Source: CAZAQV01 sp964487255 (GTDB taxonomy: Bacteria > Myxococcota_A > Polyangia > Polyangiales > CAZAQV01). From it: DNA of 64,000 nt. Positions 16,946 to 26,074 of this stretch are shown one piece after another. Numbering within the stretch: position 1 is the first letter of the stretch; every line of letters begins with the position of its first letter. The DNA lies in contig CAZAQV010000018.1 in the NCBI GenBank assembly GCA_964487255.1, positions 60,454-124,453 on the forward strand, given 5' to 3'. The notes beneath the pieces were generated by a model. That model had not been told where the DNA came from. It saw only the letters and a program-made list of their open reading frames with translations, and searched no databases. Both the position numbers and the translations under genes were made by a program.

Positions 16946-19378
16946 CTACCGAAGCGAGGCGCCAAATTTTTGTGCGACCTGCTTGACAACGGCGTCGTGG
17001 AGCTTCTCCACTTTCTTGTCTGTCAGCGTGCTCTCGCGGTCACGGTATTGAATGCGAAACGCCATGCTCTTTTTGCCGTCGGGCAATCGTTCGCCCCGGT
17101 AGAGGTCGAAGAGCTCCACGGATTCGACGAGTTCGCCGCCGCTCTGTTCGATCTGCTCTGCGACTTGGCGGGAGGTGTAGCCTTCGTCGAGCAGCAACGC
17201 GATGTCGCGTCGAGACGCAGGAAAGCGTGGTAGCGGTCGCTCCTTACGGGGCGCTTCTTGTGTGATCAATGACAGCATTAAATCGAGGTCGACCTCTGCG
17301 AGTACAACCGGGACCTCGATGTCGAGTGTGTCTCGCATGTCGGGATGTAGAATACCGGCGTAACCGATGGTTGTGTCGCCTAGGCAGATGGATGCGGTCT
17401 TTTTTGGGTGAAGGGTCGGTAATGGCTTGTCGCAGAGCTCCCACCGAAGTGGCATTTTGGTGAGCGGTGCGAACACGCGTTGCACACAACCCTTGATGTC
17501 GAAGAAGTCTACGTTCTCACCTGGACCGATCCAGTGTTGTCGCGAACCAAAGAGCAGGAACGCAACCATGGTGCGTTGCACGGGAAGCCCAGCCTTGGGC
17601 TGCTCGAAGATGCGTCCGATCTCAAACAAGGCGCCGTGGTCGACCTGGTGGCGCAGCGCATGTTGCGCATTACGCAAAAGGCCTGGTGCGAGGGCGGGAC
17701 GCAGGACAGCTTTTTCTTCGGAGAGTGGGTTCTTGAGTTCGACCTGGGCGTGGTACCCGAGAGACTCAAGCAGTTTGGGGTCCGTGAAGGCGTAGTTGAT
17801 GGCCTCGCTTAGACCTGCGTCGGCCGCGGCTTGACGTAGCCGTGCTCGGAGCACGTGAGCGGGTCGGCGGTCGGAGGAGGGAATGGTTGCGGGCATGACC
17901 GTCGGGCAGCGGTCCAAGCCGGCGACGCGTGCAACCTCTTCAATCAGGTCGGCTTCGATCGTCAGATCGGGACGGTGCGTGGGACAACTCGCCGTCCATC
18001 CCTCGTCGGTCTTTTCGTAATGCGCACCGATGCCGGTCAGCGTGCGCTCGACCAAAGTGTCTTCGATGGTGTAGCCCAAGAGCTTTTCGATTCGTGTGCG
18101 ACGAAGTCGGACGCCGTGACGCCCGATGGGCTTAGGGTAGGCGTCGACAGGTTTTCCTACGACGCGGGCGCCAGCGAGTTCCTGGAGCCACGCGATGCCA
18201 CGAGCGGTCACGTAATGCAGGGCGTTGGGGTCGACGCCGCGCTCGAAGCGATGGCTTGCGTCGGTGTGCATGCCGAGGCGCTTGGAGGTGCGACGGATGA
18301 CGGTCGGTGAAAAATAGGCTGCCTCCAGCACAATGGTGTCGGTGCTGTCCTTGATTTCGGTGTCGGCGCCACCCATGATGCCCGCAAGAGCGGCCGCGCG
18401 CTTCGCATCGCAAATCAAAAGGTCACTCGCTTCGAGTTTGCGCTCTTGATCGTCCAGCGTGACCAGCGTTTCGCCCGGCTGGGCGCTGCGAACAACCACC
18501 TTGCCGTCGGTGAGCGTGCGCATGTCGAAGGCGTGAGTCGGGTGTCCCGTCTCGAGCAAGACCAAGTTGGTGGCATCCACGAGGTTGCTGATGGGGCGAA
18601 CGCCAAGATTGAAGAGGCGGTACTGTACCGCGAAGGGTGATGGGCCGACGCGAACCTGATCGAGCACGGTGCCGACGTAACGAGGGCATTTGTCGACGTC
18701 GGCGTCTGCGATTTGCACGCGCAGCCCGCTTTCTGCCGACGTGTCCGCGTTCGGTAGCGCGTCCACGAACGACCAGTCGCTGTACTTCTGCTCGATGATG
18801 GCGTCGAGCGCGAATGGTTCTGCTGCGGCAAGGCAGATCTCCCGTGCCAGGCCGATGTGACCGAGTGCGTCCGGTCGGTTGGGGGTCAAGCCAAGCTCGA
18901 AGATCGAGTCGCGCAGGCCTAGGGCGTCGTCGATCGGTGTCCCAGGCGCTGCTTTGACCGCGTCAGGTACGATGAAGATGCCTTCACTGCTTGCGCCGAT
19001 TTGCAATTCGTCCGCGCTGCACAGCATGCCACGAGAAATGACGCCGCCGATTTTGCGCTCTTCGATAGTGAAGTCTGGACCCGGAATGTAGGCGCCGAGC
19101 TTGGCAAAAAGCACGCGGCCGCCGGCTTCGGGGACGTTGGGCGCGCCGCAGATCACCTCGTGTTCGTCGCTGCCGTCAAAGACCGTGACCAGGTTGAGCT
19201 TGTCCTTTTTGGGAACGGGCTTCGTACCGCGCACCTCGGCGATGACGATGTGCTCGAAGCCGCCCTTCTTGTGGACTGCCTCGACTTCGAGGCCGAGGCT
19301 CGTGAGCCAAGTTGCGTATTGCTCTGCGGACGCATCGACGCCGCTGAGTTCCTTGAGCCACTGATAAGACGCTTTCAT
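16946..19378 (-). CDS. pheT: Phenylalanine-tRNA ligase beta subunit
   Basis: The 810-residue beta chain of the alpha2-beta2 synthetase that charges tRNA-Phe. N-terminal start MKASYQWLKELSG, tRNA-binding OB-fold (about 40-150, GFEHIVIAEV and CGAPNV), B3/B4 editing region, B5 domain (GTILxx; YPKPIGRHGVRLR) and the C-terminal FDX-ACB anticodon-binding domain (FPASRRDIALLLDEGYTSRQV). The open frame extends 86 codons further upstream through pheS, but the ATG at 19378 overlaps the pheS stop as TGATG and matches the family, so I use it. Translation is coupled to pheS. Confidence 0.97.
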   Translation of the reverse strand: MKASYQWLKELSGVDASAEQYATWLTSLGLEVEAVHKKGGFEHIVIAEVRGTKPVPKKDKLNLVTVFDGSDEHEVICGAPNVPEAGGRVLFAKLGAYIPGPDFTIEERKIGGVISRGMLCSADELQIGASSEGIFIVPDAVKAAPGTPIDDALGLRDSIFELGLTPNRPDALGHIGLAREICLAAAEPFALDAIIEQKYSDWSFVDALPNADTSAESGLRVQIADADVDKCPRYVGTVLDQVRVGPSPFAVQYRLFNLGVRPISNLVDATNLVLLETGHPTHAFDMRTLTDGKVVVRSAQPGETLVTLDDQERKLEASDLLICDAKRAAALAGIMGGADTEIKDSTDTIVLEAAYFSPTVIRRTSKRLGMHTDASHRFERGVDPNALHYVTARGIAWLQELAGARVVGKPVDAYPKPIGRHGVRLRRTRIEKLLGYTIEDTLVERTLTGIGAHYEKTDEGWTASCPTHRPDLTIEADLIEEVARVAGLDRCPTVMPATIPSSDRRPAHVLRARLRQAAADAGLSEAINYAFTDPKLLESLGYHAQVELKNPLSEEKAVLRPALAPGLLRNAQHALRHQVDHGALFEIGRIFEQPKAGLPVQRTMVAFLLFGSRQHWIGPGENVDFFDIKGCVQRVFAPLTKMPLRWELCDKPLPTLHPKKTASICLGDTTIGYAGILHPDMRDTLDIEVPVVLAEVDLDLMLSLITQEAPRKERPLPRFPASRRDIALLLDEGYTSRQVAEQIEQSGGELVESVELFDLYRGERLPDGKKSMAFRIQYRDRESTLTDKKVEKLHDAVVKQVAQKFGASLR

Positions 19379-20523
19379 CAAAATTGTTCCAAAAATCGGG
19401 GATCGTTCTCGTACAAGCTGCGGATGTTGGAGATGCCAAAGCGCAGCATCGCGACCCGGTCGATGCCCAGCCCGAACGCAAAGCCCGTGTAGCGCTCCGG
19501 GTCGTAGCCCACGTGCTCGAAGACGCGCGGGTGAATCATCCCGCAGCCGAGAATTTCGATCCAACCGGAGCCCTTGCAAAGGCGACAGCCCGGGTCGACG
19601 CCGCCATCCCATGGTTCGCAGAACACGCAGCCGCAATCCATCTCCGCGCCCGGCTCGACGAAGGGGAAGTAGCTTGGTCGTAGACGAACGGGCACACGCT
19701 CCCCAAAAAGTTGCTGGATAAAGTGGGTGAGGGTGCCTTTGAGGTTCGCGAACGAGATGCCCTCGTCGACCATGAAGCCCTCGAGCTGAAAGAACATGGG
19801 CGAGTGGGTGATGTCGTCGTCGCGGCGGTAGACTGCGCCGGGGGTGACCACCGCGAGCGGCGGTTTGCGTGCGAGCATCTCGCGCACCTGCACAGGGGAT
19901 GTGTGGGTGCGCAGAAGCAGCGACTGACCCTCGTCCTCGCCATTGACGAAGAAGGTGTCTTGCATGTCGGTTGCAGGGTGATCGGGCGCGAAAGCGAGCT
20001 TGGTAAAGTTGTAGTCGTAGCGCTCCACCTCTGGTCCATCCGCGACGTCAAAGCCCATCGAAACGAAGATCGAAAGCAGCTCGTTTGTGATCTGTGTGAG
20101 TGGGTGGAGGTGGCCAGTGGTTGCATCGCGTCCCGGAAGGGTTGGGTCGATGGCTGGGCCTTCGAGCTCCTGACGACGCAGTTCGGCAGTAAGCTCGGCT
20201 AGGCGTGCATCGAAAGCTGTCCCGACCTCTTGCTTGAGCGCGTTGCTGCGCTGGCCGATGTCACGCTTCTTGTCGCCGGGCACGTGCCGCATTTGCTTGA
20301 GCAGCGTGGTCAGCTGGCCTTGTGGGCCGATTACTTTTGCAGCGACCTCACGCAGTGCGTGTTCGCTCTTCGCTTCTGCGAAACCTTTTTTGTAGCTCGA
20401 CGCAATTTGCTCAAGGCCTGAGACGATCGCCGCGACGGGATCGTTCGGAGCCCCAGCCGCTTCGTTGGTCACATCGCGTTCGTTGGCCACATTGCGTTTG
20501 TTGGCCAAATCGTGCTCGGCCAT
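19378..20523 (-). CDS. pheS: Phenylalanine-tRNA ligase alpha subunit
   Basis: The 381-residue catalytic class II chain. Motif 2 and 3 regions are clear (TVVTPGAVYRRDDD-like VVTPGAVYRRDD, FGLGIDRVAMLRFG) and an N-terminal coiled-coil spans about 30-120. Around residues 300-325 a Cys-rich insert CGCVFCEPWDGG ... CRLCKGSGWIEILGCGM could bind zinc, as in many PheS. The first 20 residues carry a short tandem repeat (ANKRNV, ANERDV) that is unusual for the family. It starts 11 bp after rplT and overlaps pheT by one base. No tRNA-dependent attenuator is evident upstream. Confidence 0.97.
   Translation of the reverse strand: MAEHDLANKRNVANERDVTNEAAGAPNDPVAAIVSGLEQIASSYKKGFAEAKSEHALREVAAKVIGPQGQLTTLLKQMRHVPGDKKRDIGQRSNALKQEVGTAFDARLAELTAELRRQELEGPAIDPTLPGRDATTGHLHPLTQITNELLSIFVSMGFDVADGPEVERYDYNFTKLAFAPDHPATDMQDTFFVNGEDEGQSLLLRTHTSPVQVREMLARKPPLAVVTPGAVYRRDDDITHSPMFFQLEGFMVDEGISFANLKGTLTHFIQQLFGERVPVRLRPSYFPFVEPGAEMDCGCVFCEPWDGGVDPGCRLCKGSGWIEILGCGMIHPRVFEHVGYDPERYTGFAFGLGIDRVAMLRFGISNIRSLYENDPRFLEQF
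20464..20517 (-). repeat. Three 18-bp tandem repeats at the pheS 5' end
   Basis: Imperfect units of 18 bp (20464-20481, 20482-20499, 20500-20517) encode repeated LANKRN, VANERD and VTNEAA hexapeptides just after the initiator of PheS. The units differ at a few bases. They add a charged extension ahead of the coiled-coil and may vary in copy number. Confidence 0.7.
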
Positions 20524-20534
20524 CGCGATGCTCT

Positions 20535-20879
20535 CTAAGCGACGGCTTGGACGACGGCCTTGAAGCCGCCTGGATCGTGGAGTGCCAGTTCGGCAAGCAC
20601 CTTGCGATCGAGCTCGATGCCGGTCTTCTTGAGGCCTGCGATGAGCTTGCTGTAGGTGGTTCCGTTTTGACGTGCCGCTGCGTTAATGCGCACGATCCAC
20701 AGACGGCGGAAGTCGCGCTTCTTGAGCCGCCGGTGTGCATAGGCGTCCATCCAGGCGTGGTGGACTTGCTCACGCGCGGCTTTGATCAGCCGGCTGCGCG
20801 CACCGTAAAAACCACGGGCGTGCTTGAGAATACGGTTGCGACGACGTCGCGCTTTAAAACCTCTTGAAGCTCTGGGCAT
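20535..20879 (-). CDS. rplT: 50S ribosomal protein L20
   Basis: A 114-residue, strongly basic ribosomal protein, needed early in 50S assembly. The sequence begins MPRASRGFKARRRRNRILKH and includes GARSRLIKAAREQV and RLWIVRINAAARQNG, typical of L20. It lies 9 bp after rpmI and 11 bp before pheS. In enterobacteria L20 represses its operon by binding mRNA upstream of rpmI; whether that happens here cannot be seen. Start ATG 20879. Confidence 0.98.
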   Translation of the reverse strand: MPRASRGFKARRRRNRILKHARGFYGARSRLIKAAREQVHHAWMDAYAHRRLKKRDFRRLWIVRINAAARQNGTTYSKLIAGLKKTGIELDRKVLAELALHDPGGFKAVVQAVA

Positions 20880-20888
20880 GGTCTACCT

Positions 20889-21095
20889 CTACTTCCCCGT
20901 GCCGTACGGCAGGATCTCCATGATGCGCTGATAGTCGGCGTCGTCGACCGTGGCGCGCGTCTTGAGAAGGCGCAGCTGCGATTTGTTCGTGCCGCGGTTG
21001 AGGTGTTGTTTGTTGGCGCGCGCGCGCTTGAGACGGCCGGAGCCCATCAGTTGAAAGCGCTTGGCCGCAGCCCGCTTGGTTTTCATTTTTGGCAT
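20889..21095 (-). CDS. rpmI: 50S ribosomal protein L35
   Basis: A 68-residue basic ribosomal protein, starting MPKMKTKRAAAKRF and containing GRLKRARANKQHLN. I selected ATG 21095 over a GTG 10 codons upstream because L35 begins with MPKMK and the sequence GAGGAAACA precedes this ATG. It is the first gene of rpmI-rplT-pheS-pheT. infC, which usually precedes rpmI, is absent: 69 bp upstream is the end of oligopeptidase B. Confidence 0.97.
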   Translation of the reverse strand: MPKMKTKRAAAKRFQLMGSGRLKRARANKQHLNRGTNKSQLRLLKTRATVDDADYQRIMEILPYGTGK

Positions 21096-21164
21096 TGTTT
21101 CCTCACTTTTGGGGCGTGACACCAACCCGAGAGCGGCGGCACGCGGAGAGCGGCGGAGGCTAGC

Positions 21165-23303
21165 CTAGGTAGGAGGTCGCTGCAATGAAACAGACCCATC
21201 CGCAGCGACCGGCTGAATTTTCTCAACTTTTCCCAGGCGATGAAGAACCCAAGCATATTCGGTCGCCAGGTCAACAAGTGCGGAGAAGCGCCCAGACGCA
21301 CCGCTGTGTCCGACTTCCATATTGGTCTTGAGGAGAATTTTTCCGTTTCCACGTTGGTGATCGCGCAGTTTGGCCACCCATTTCGCGGGCTCCCAGTATT
21401 GCACCTGAGAGTCGTGCAGGCCCGTGCGCACGAAGATGTCGGGATAGGCTTGGTCCTTGACGTTGTCGTAAGGCGAGTAGCGCAGCATGTACTCGTAGAA
21501 TGCGGGGTCGTTTGGGTTTCCCCACTCGTCGTACTCGAAGGTCGTCAGGGGAATCGTCTCGTCCAACATCGTAGTAACAACGTCGACGAAGGGTACCGCA
21601 GCGACGATCATCCGAAACAAATCGGGTCGCATGTTGGCGACGGCACCCACGAGCAGACCGCCCGCGCTTCCCCCTGATGCCACCAACTGCTTCGGTTCCG
21701 TCCACCCCTCTTCGACCAGGTACTCCGCACAGTCGATGAAATCCGAGAAGCTGTTCATCTTGTTCAGCAGCTTACCGTCGCGATACCATCGTCGTGCTTT
21801 CTCCTGGCCACCGCGTACGTGTGCGATCGCGTACACAAGTCCGCGATCGAGTAGTGTGAGTCGATTGCGTGAGAACCAAGCATCCATCGACGACCCATAG
21901 GCTCCGTATCCATAGAGATAGAGCGCATTGGGTCGAGAGCGATCGATGTCCTTATGATAGACCAGCGAGAGAGGAACTTGCTCGCCGTCTCTTGCCGTCG
22001 CGTGCAGTCTGCGCGTGACGTAGTTGCTCGGAGAGAATCCCCCGAGAACTTGTTCTTGCTTAAGAACGGTGCGCGACCCGGTTGAGAACTCGTAGTCGAT
22101 GATGGTCGCGGGGGTGGTTGGAGACTGGTAGCTCATTCGCAGAGATGTCGCGTCCCACTCACGGTTGATGCCAATGCCAGCGACGTAGACTTCCTCGTCG
22201 AAATCGATGGGTTTGGCTGTTCCTTCGGTGACCGGATAGAGGACGAGACGGGTGTTGGCGTCGTTGCGCTCTAGGCTCGCAATCGTGTCGCGGAATAGTT
22301 CCGCAGACACGAAGAGTGTGTCTTCGCGAGCCGGTATCTTGTCGACCCACTTGGTCGTGTCACGCAGCGTCTCATCGGTTGCGGTAACCAACTTAAAATT
22401 TTCGGCATTGAGGTTGGTGCGGATGAAGAAATGATCGCCTGCATGATCGACGGAGTATTCGTGGTTGCGTTCGCGCGCCAGTACCAATCGAGGTTCGGCA
22501 TGGGTGTTCGCAGCTTCAAGAAAGCGAACCTCTGAACAGGTAGTCTGATGGCTTGTGATGAAGATATAGCGCTTGGTGCGGGAAGGACGAATCGAGAGCA
22601 GAAACTCTTCGTCCTTTTCCTCGAAGATCAATTCCTCCTGCTCGCTTGGCTCTCCGAGAGTGTGTCGCCAAACCTGGTAGGCACGGAGGGTGGTCGGGTG
22701 CCGTTTGATATAGAGGAGTTGTCGGCTGTCAGATGACCAGGCGACGGAGCCCGTGGTGCCTTCCAGAACGACGTCGCTCCATTCGCGCGTGTCGATGTTG
22801 TAGACTCGGATGGAACAGATGCGCCGACCGACCGTGTCTTCTCCAACCGCCACGAGCGACTCGTTTGGACTGAGCCGAACCCCAGTGAGCGAATAATAAC
22901 TGTGCGGCTCGGCACGTTCGTTTTCGTCAATCAAGACTTGTTCGTGCTCGCCATCATCGTGTGACAAAGGACGTCGCACGTGGATCGGGTACTCGCGTCC
23001 CTCCACAAAGCGCACGTTGTACATGTACCTGCCCATGCGGTAGGGGACCGTCTCGTCATCCTCTTTGATGCGCGCACGCAGTTCGTCGAAGATCTGTTTT
23101 TGCAGATCGCCCAGTGGGGCGAGCAGAGCGTCGGCGTAATCGTTCTCGGCGCGTAGATAATCGAGGACCTTTTCGTTCTTCCGCTCGTCGTCGCGAAGCC
23201 AGTAGTAAGGATCGACTCGTTCATTGCCGTTGTGCCGTAGCACGTGAGGATACTTGTCTGCATCCGGGGGGGGAATGTTACCGACCATGCACTTTTCTAG
23301 CAT
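21165..23303 (-). CDS. Oligopeptidase B (prolyl oligopeptidase family S9A)
   Basis: A 712-residue serine peptidase with an N-terminal seven-bladed propeller (about 80-420) gating an alpha/beta-hydrolase. It shows the family start PDADKYPHVLRHNGNERVDP-like and YYWLRDDERKN, the oxyanion region YLYGYGAYGSSMD, the nucleophile in ASGGSAGGLLVGAV, and a C-terminal GHSGASGR with the catalytic His. Oligopeptidase B cleaves short peptides after Arg or Lys; no signal peptide is present, so it is cytoplasmic. Start ATG 23303; an ATG at 23288 is an alternative. The gene is divergent from the sigma-54 activator with 47 bp between starts. Confidence 0.93.
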   Translation of the reverse strand: MLEKCMVGNIPPPDADKYPHVLRHNGNERVDPYYWLRDDERKNEKVLDYLRAENDYADALLAPLGDLQKQIFDELRARIKEDDETVPYRMGRYMYNVRFVEGREYPIHVRRPLSHDDGEHEQVLIDENERAEPHSYYSLTGVRLSPNESLVAVGEDTVGRRICSIRVYNIDTREWSDVVLEGTTGSVAWSSDSRQLLYIKRHPTTLRAYQVWRHTLGEPSEQEELIFEEKDEEFLLSIRPSRTKRYIFITSHQTTCSEVRFLEAANTHAEPRLVLARERNHEYSVDHAGDHFFIRTNLNAENFKLVTATDETLRDTTKWVDKIPAREDTLFVSAELFRDTIASLERNDANTRLVLYPVTEGTAKPIDFDEEVYVAGIGINREWDATSLRMSYQSPTTPATIIDYEFSTGSRTVLKQEQVLGGFSPSNYVTRRLHATARDGEQVPLSLVYHKDIDRSRPNALYLYGYGAYGSSMDAWFSRNRLTLLDRGLVYAIAHVRGGQEKARRWYRDGKLLNKMNSFSDFIDCAEYLVEEGWTEPKQLVASGGSAGGLLVGAVANMRPDLFRMIVAAVPFVDVVTTMLDETIPLTTFEYDEWGNPNDPAFYEYMLRYSPYDNVKDQAYPDIFVRTGLHDSQVQYWEPAKWVAKLRDHQRGNGKILLKTNMEVGHSGASGRFSALVDLATEYAWVLHRLGKVEKIQPVAADGSVSLQRPPT

Positions 23304-23350
23304 GGTTTGTTGCTGTTTTATTTGGAACAGGAGTTGGTTATCCTCGTTCG

Positions 23351-24679
23351 GTGCCAGAGTTGACCAAGCCGACGGCTGTTCCCTTTTTCTCCATTGTCGA
23401 GACCGTGGCGGCCGAAGTCGCAGACGGACCCCACCGGGGAACGATGGTCAGCTCGGGGGGGGATGCGCTGAACATCGGCAAAGCGGAGGGTAATGATCTG
23501 GTGCTCGACGACGAGACCGTGTCGCGCTTCCACGTCGAAATCGTCCAAGACAAAAAGGGGATCCGTGTAGTCGACAAGGGGTCGACCAATGGAACCTTCG
23601 TTGACCAATTGCGCATCAACGATGCTGTTGTGCCCTCGGGGACCTTACTTAAGCTGGGCAAGACCCACGTGCTGGTGCGTGCGGGCGGCAAAGCGACTGT
23701 ACCTCTTTTCCAGGAGCCCATCCTCGGCCGTCTGGTTGGGCGCTCCACCAACATGCGGCGCATGATGGCCAAGCTGGACAAGGTTGCGCAGACGGACACG
23801 CCTGTGCTGCTCATCGGCGAATCCGGCACCGGTAAAGAACTTATCGCCGAAGCAGTGCACGAGCGAAGCCAACGCGTAGACGCACCATTTGAAATCGTCG
23901 ACTGTGGCTCGCTCGCGGCGAACTTGATCGCGAGTGAACTCTTTGGTCACGAGAAAGGCGCGTTCACAGGGGCCGACCGTCGCCATATCGGGGCGTTCGA
24001 ACGTGCGAACGGTGGCACGATCTTTCTCGACGAGATCGGCGAGCTACCAAGCGAACTTCAACCCAACCTGCTCGGTGCGCTCGAGCGTCGACGCTTCCGT
24101 CGTGTGGGGGGGCGCGAGGAAATCAGCGTCAATGTTCGCGTGGTCTCCGCGACGAACCGTGACCTGCGCTCGGAGGTCAATAAGAACACCTTCCGGCTCG
24201 ACCTCTACTACCGGCTTGCGGTGGTCAGCGTAGCGGTTCCGCCCCTTCGCGACCGCGAGGGCGACATCGAAGTGCTGATCGAGCACTTCCTTGACGAACT
24301 CGGAGCGCTGGAGCGTAAAGACGAGTTTTTTCCACCGCAACTTCTGACTTCGCTCGAACGCCACCACTGGCCGGGCAATGTGCGCGAGCTACGCAACCTC
24401 GTAGAGGCCACTGTTGCGATGGGTGAGGCGCCGGAGATGATGACCTCGAACATGCCGAGCGCGGTCGCATCCGCTGGCTCGGGTGGGGTTGGGCTCAGCC
24501 CCTCGGTTGCGCAGCTGCCCTTCAAGGAGGCGCGCAAGGTCGCGATTCGCGACTTTGAAGCTGACTACGCGCGTCAGCTGCTCGAGCGTAGCGAAGATAA
24601 CGTGTCCAAAGCGGCGCGCATGGCGGGCCTCGACCGCTCTTACCTGTTTTCGATCCTCAAGCGCCACAAACTCCGCTAG
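23351..24679 (+). CDS. FHA-domain sigma-54-dependent transcriptional activator
   Basis: A 442-residue regulator. Residues about 20-110 form an FHA phosphothreonine-reading domain (NIGKAEGNDL, SRFHVEI, GSTNGTFVD). Residues about 130-365 form the AAA+ sigma-54 interaction domain with Walker A GESGTGKE at 156-163, the GAFTGA loop at 203-208 that contacts sigma-54, and Walker B IFLDEIGEL. The C-terminus (410-442, DNVSKAARMAGLDRSYLFS) is a Fis-type helix-turn-helix. The proposed start is GTG 23351; the frame is open further upstream, and a later ATG at 23444 would cut the FHA domain. FHA-sigma54 activators are common in Myxococcota and respond to Ser/Thr kinases. Target genes are unknown. Confidence 0.92.
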   Translation: MPELTKPTAVPFFSIVETVAAEVADGPHRGTMVSSGGDALNIGKAEGNDLVLDDETVSRFHVEIVQDKKGIRVVDKGSTNGTFVDQLRINDAVVPSGTLLKLGKTHVLVRAGGKATVPLFQEPILGRLVGRSTNMRRMMAKLDKVAQTDTPVLLIGESGTGKELIAEAVHERSQRVDAPFEIVDCGSLAANLIASELFGHEKGAFTGADRRHIGAFERANGGTIFLDEIGELPSELQPNLLGALERRRFRRVGGREEISVNVRVVSATNRDLRSEVNKNTFRLDLYYRLAVVSVAVPPLRDREGDIEVLIEHFLDELGALERKDEFFPPQLLTSLERHHWPGNVRELRNLVEATVAMGEAPEMMTSNMPSAVASAGSGGVGLSPSVAQLPFKEARKVAIRDFEADYARQLLERSEDNVSKAARMAGLDRSYLFSILKRHKLR

Positions 24680-24683
24680 TCCA

Positions 24684-25247
24684 CTAGCCGGGATGTCGGG
24701 CACGAGCGACCTTCTTTCGCTTTCGCAATGCCAGCCATAGTGCGCCAAGCACGAAAAGAATAACGAGTGCAGCGAGGAACGGGAGCAGCACCGCCAGTAA
24801 GGAGAGAAAGGCTGCGCTCATGGTTTCGAAGGTTGAGAAGAATGGGTTGCCGAGTCCGGCGGTGCTCACCGTCGATGCAGCGCGTACAAGGCTCGTACCG
24901 ACTTGAACGCTTCCCGCGAGCCCGCCTCCGCCAATGATCGCAACCGACCACTGCATCAGCGGATCGAGGTCAGCCACCATAGACGCGGTTGCCATACTCC
25001 CCGCGACCACCGCAGCGGGTGTTGCAATCGCGTCGAGGAAGTTGTCGACAACAGGGAGATAGTAAGCGCCGATTTCAAGCGCAGTCGCCACGCCGAGCGT
25101 AACGAGTGCTGGGGTGTCACCAACCCAAAGCCAACCCTCGCTCGGCGAGACCCATCCCACACGTGTGCCGAGCGAGAGAATGAGTAGCGGGACGAAGATG
25201 CGAAACCCACACGCCGCGCTGATGCCGAGCCCGAGCAGTGCCGCCAA
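24684..25247 (-). CDS. DUF4126 family membrane protein
   Basis: A 187-residue protein with about five hydrophobic helices (3-28, 48-66, 76-92, 98-116, 142-170) and a basic tail. The sequence ACGFRIFVPLLILSLG near the start and VDNFLDAIATPAAVVAGS in the middle are the DUF4126 signature; family function is unknown. The likely start is TTG 25247, since no ATG precedes the first helix. Convergent with the sigma-54 activator: the two stops are 5 bp apart. An inner-membrane role is the only inference. Confidence 0.75.
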   Translation of the reverse strand: MAALLGLGISAACGFRIFVPLLILSLGTRVGWVSPSEGWLWVGDTPALVTLGVATALEIGAYYLPVVDNFLDAIATPAAVVAGSMATASMVADLDPLMQWSVAIIGGGGLAGSVQVGTSLVRAASTVSTAGLGNPFFSTFETMSAAFLSLLAVLLPFLAALVILFVLGALWLALRKRKKVARARHPG

Positions 25248-25318
25248 CTTAGGGACGGAGCGTATCCGTCAACTTGCGAAAACAAGTTGACGCCTGGAGC
25301 GCGTCCCCAAGTCTACAG

Positions 25319-26068
25319 TCAATTGAGTTCATCGAAGGTGTGTTCGTAGCCTTTGAGCGAGGCGATCTCGCTGGCAGTGTGCACGTTTTCGAGGCGCAGG
25401 GTGAGAGGGCCGATGGCGTGGCGGGTGGAGATCCAGACGGCGGTTTCGGTACGTATCCACCCCTCCCAGCTCGCACGAACGCCGCCGATAGGGATGATCG
25501 ACACCCACATGTTCCACGCGGATGGACGGCCCGATTTACCGATGGTCCAAAGGTATGCGTCGCCGGGCGTGAGCCCGCCACTTCCGTAGCTGACGAGCAG
25601 CTGCGTTCCTTCGCCATCTTGCACGATGCGACGCGCCGTCCCTCCATCAAAGGCCTTGAAGGGCGCAGCGAACCAGAATGCGTCGTTAACCCAGTAGCTG
25701 TAGGCGTCGGCGAGGTGTTCCTTTATTTCTTCGACCGCACGAACCTCTTTCCCCTCGCACCACACGCGGCCCTCTTTGGTTTCGAGCGACAGGAGCGCCC
25801 GACAATCGTCCCACTCGACAGCGGCGCGTTTGTTTAGGCGGTCCCACACGTGTTTGTGTTTGCCAGCGAAGTTGAACCGAACCGCACCCGTCGTCTTCCA
25901 GGCTTCTGCGCCCGCGGCTTGCATCATGTCGTGGGCCATTTGTTCGGCCCTCTGCCCAGCCATACCGCCGGGTCTTGACTCGTGGAGCCAGCAGCCGACC
26001 AAAAAGAGACCTGCGGCAATGGCAATGATTCCGACGAGCAGCCAGCGAAAAGCCTTCTTGAGACGCAT
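25319..26068 (-). CDS. Membrane-anchored protein of unknown function
   Basis: A 249-residue protein with one N-terminal helix (about residues 9-26, LLVGIIAIAAGLFLVGCWL). Cys26 follows LFLVG, but the preceding residues fit a lipobox imperfectly, so it is either a signal anchor or a lipoprotein. The exported part is soluble, rich in aromatic residues and beta-strand-like, and includes WVNDAFWFAAPFKAFDGG and GPLTLRLENVHT. I do not recognise a family. It is 6 bp downstream of the acyltransferase gene and probably co-transcribed with it. Confidence 0.7.
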   Translation of the reverse strand: MRLKKAFRWLLVGIIAIAAGLFLVGCWLHESRPGGMAGQRAEQMAHDMMQAAGAEAWKTTGAVRFNFAGKHKHVWDRLNKRAAVEWDDCRALLSLETKEGRVWCEGKEVRAVEEIKEHLADAYSYWVNDAFWFAAPFKAFDGGTARRIVQDGEGTQLLVSYGSGGLTPGDAYLWTIGKSGRPSAWNMWVSIIPIGGVRASWEGWIRTETAVWISTRHAIGPLTLRLENVHTASEIASLKGYEHTFDELN

Positions 26069-26074
26069 GGATGG

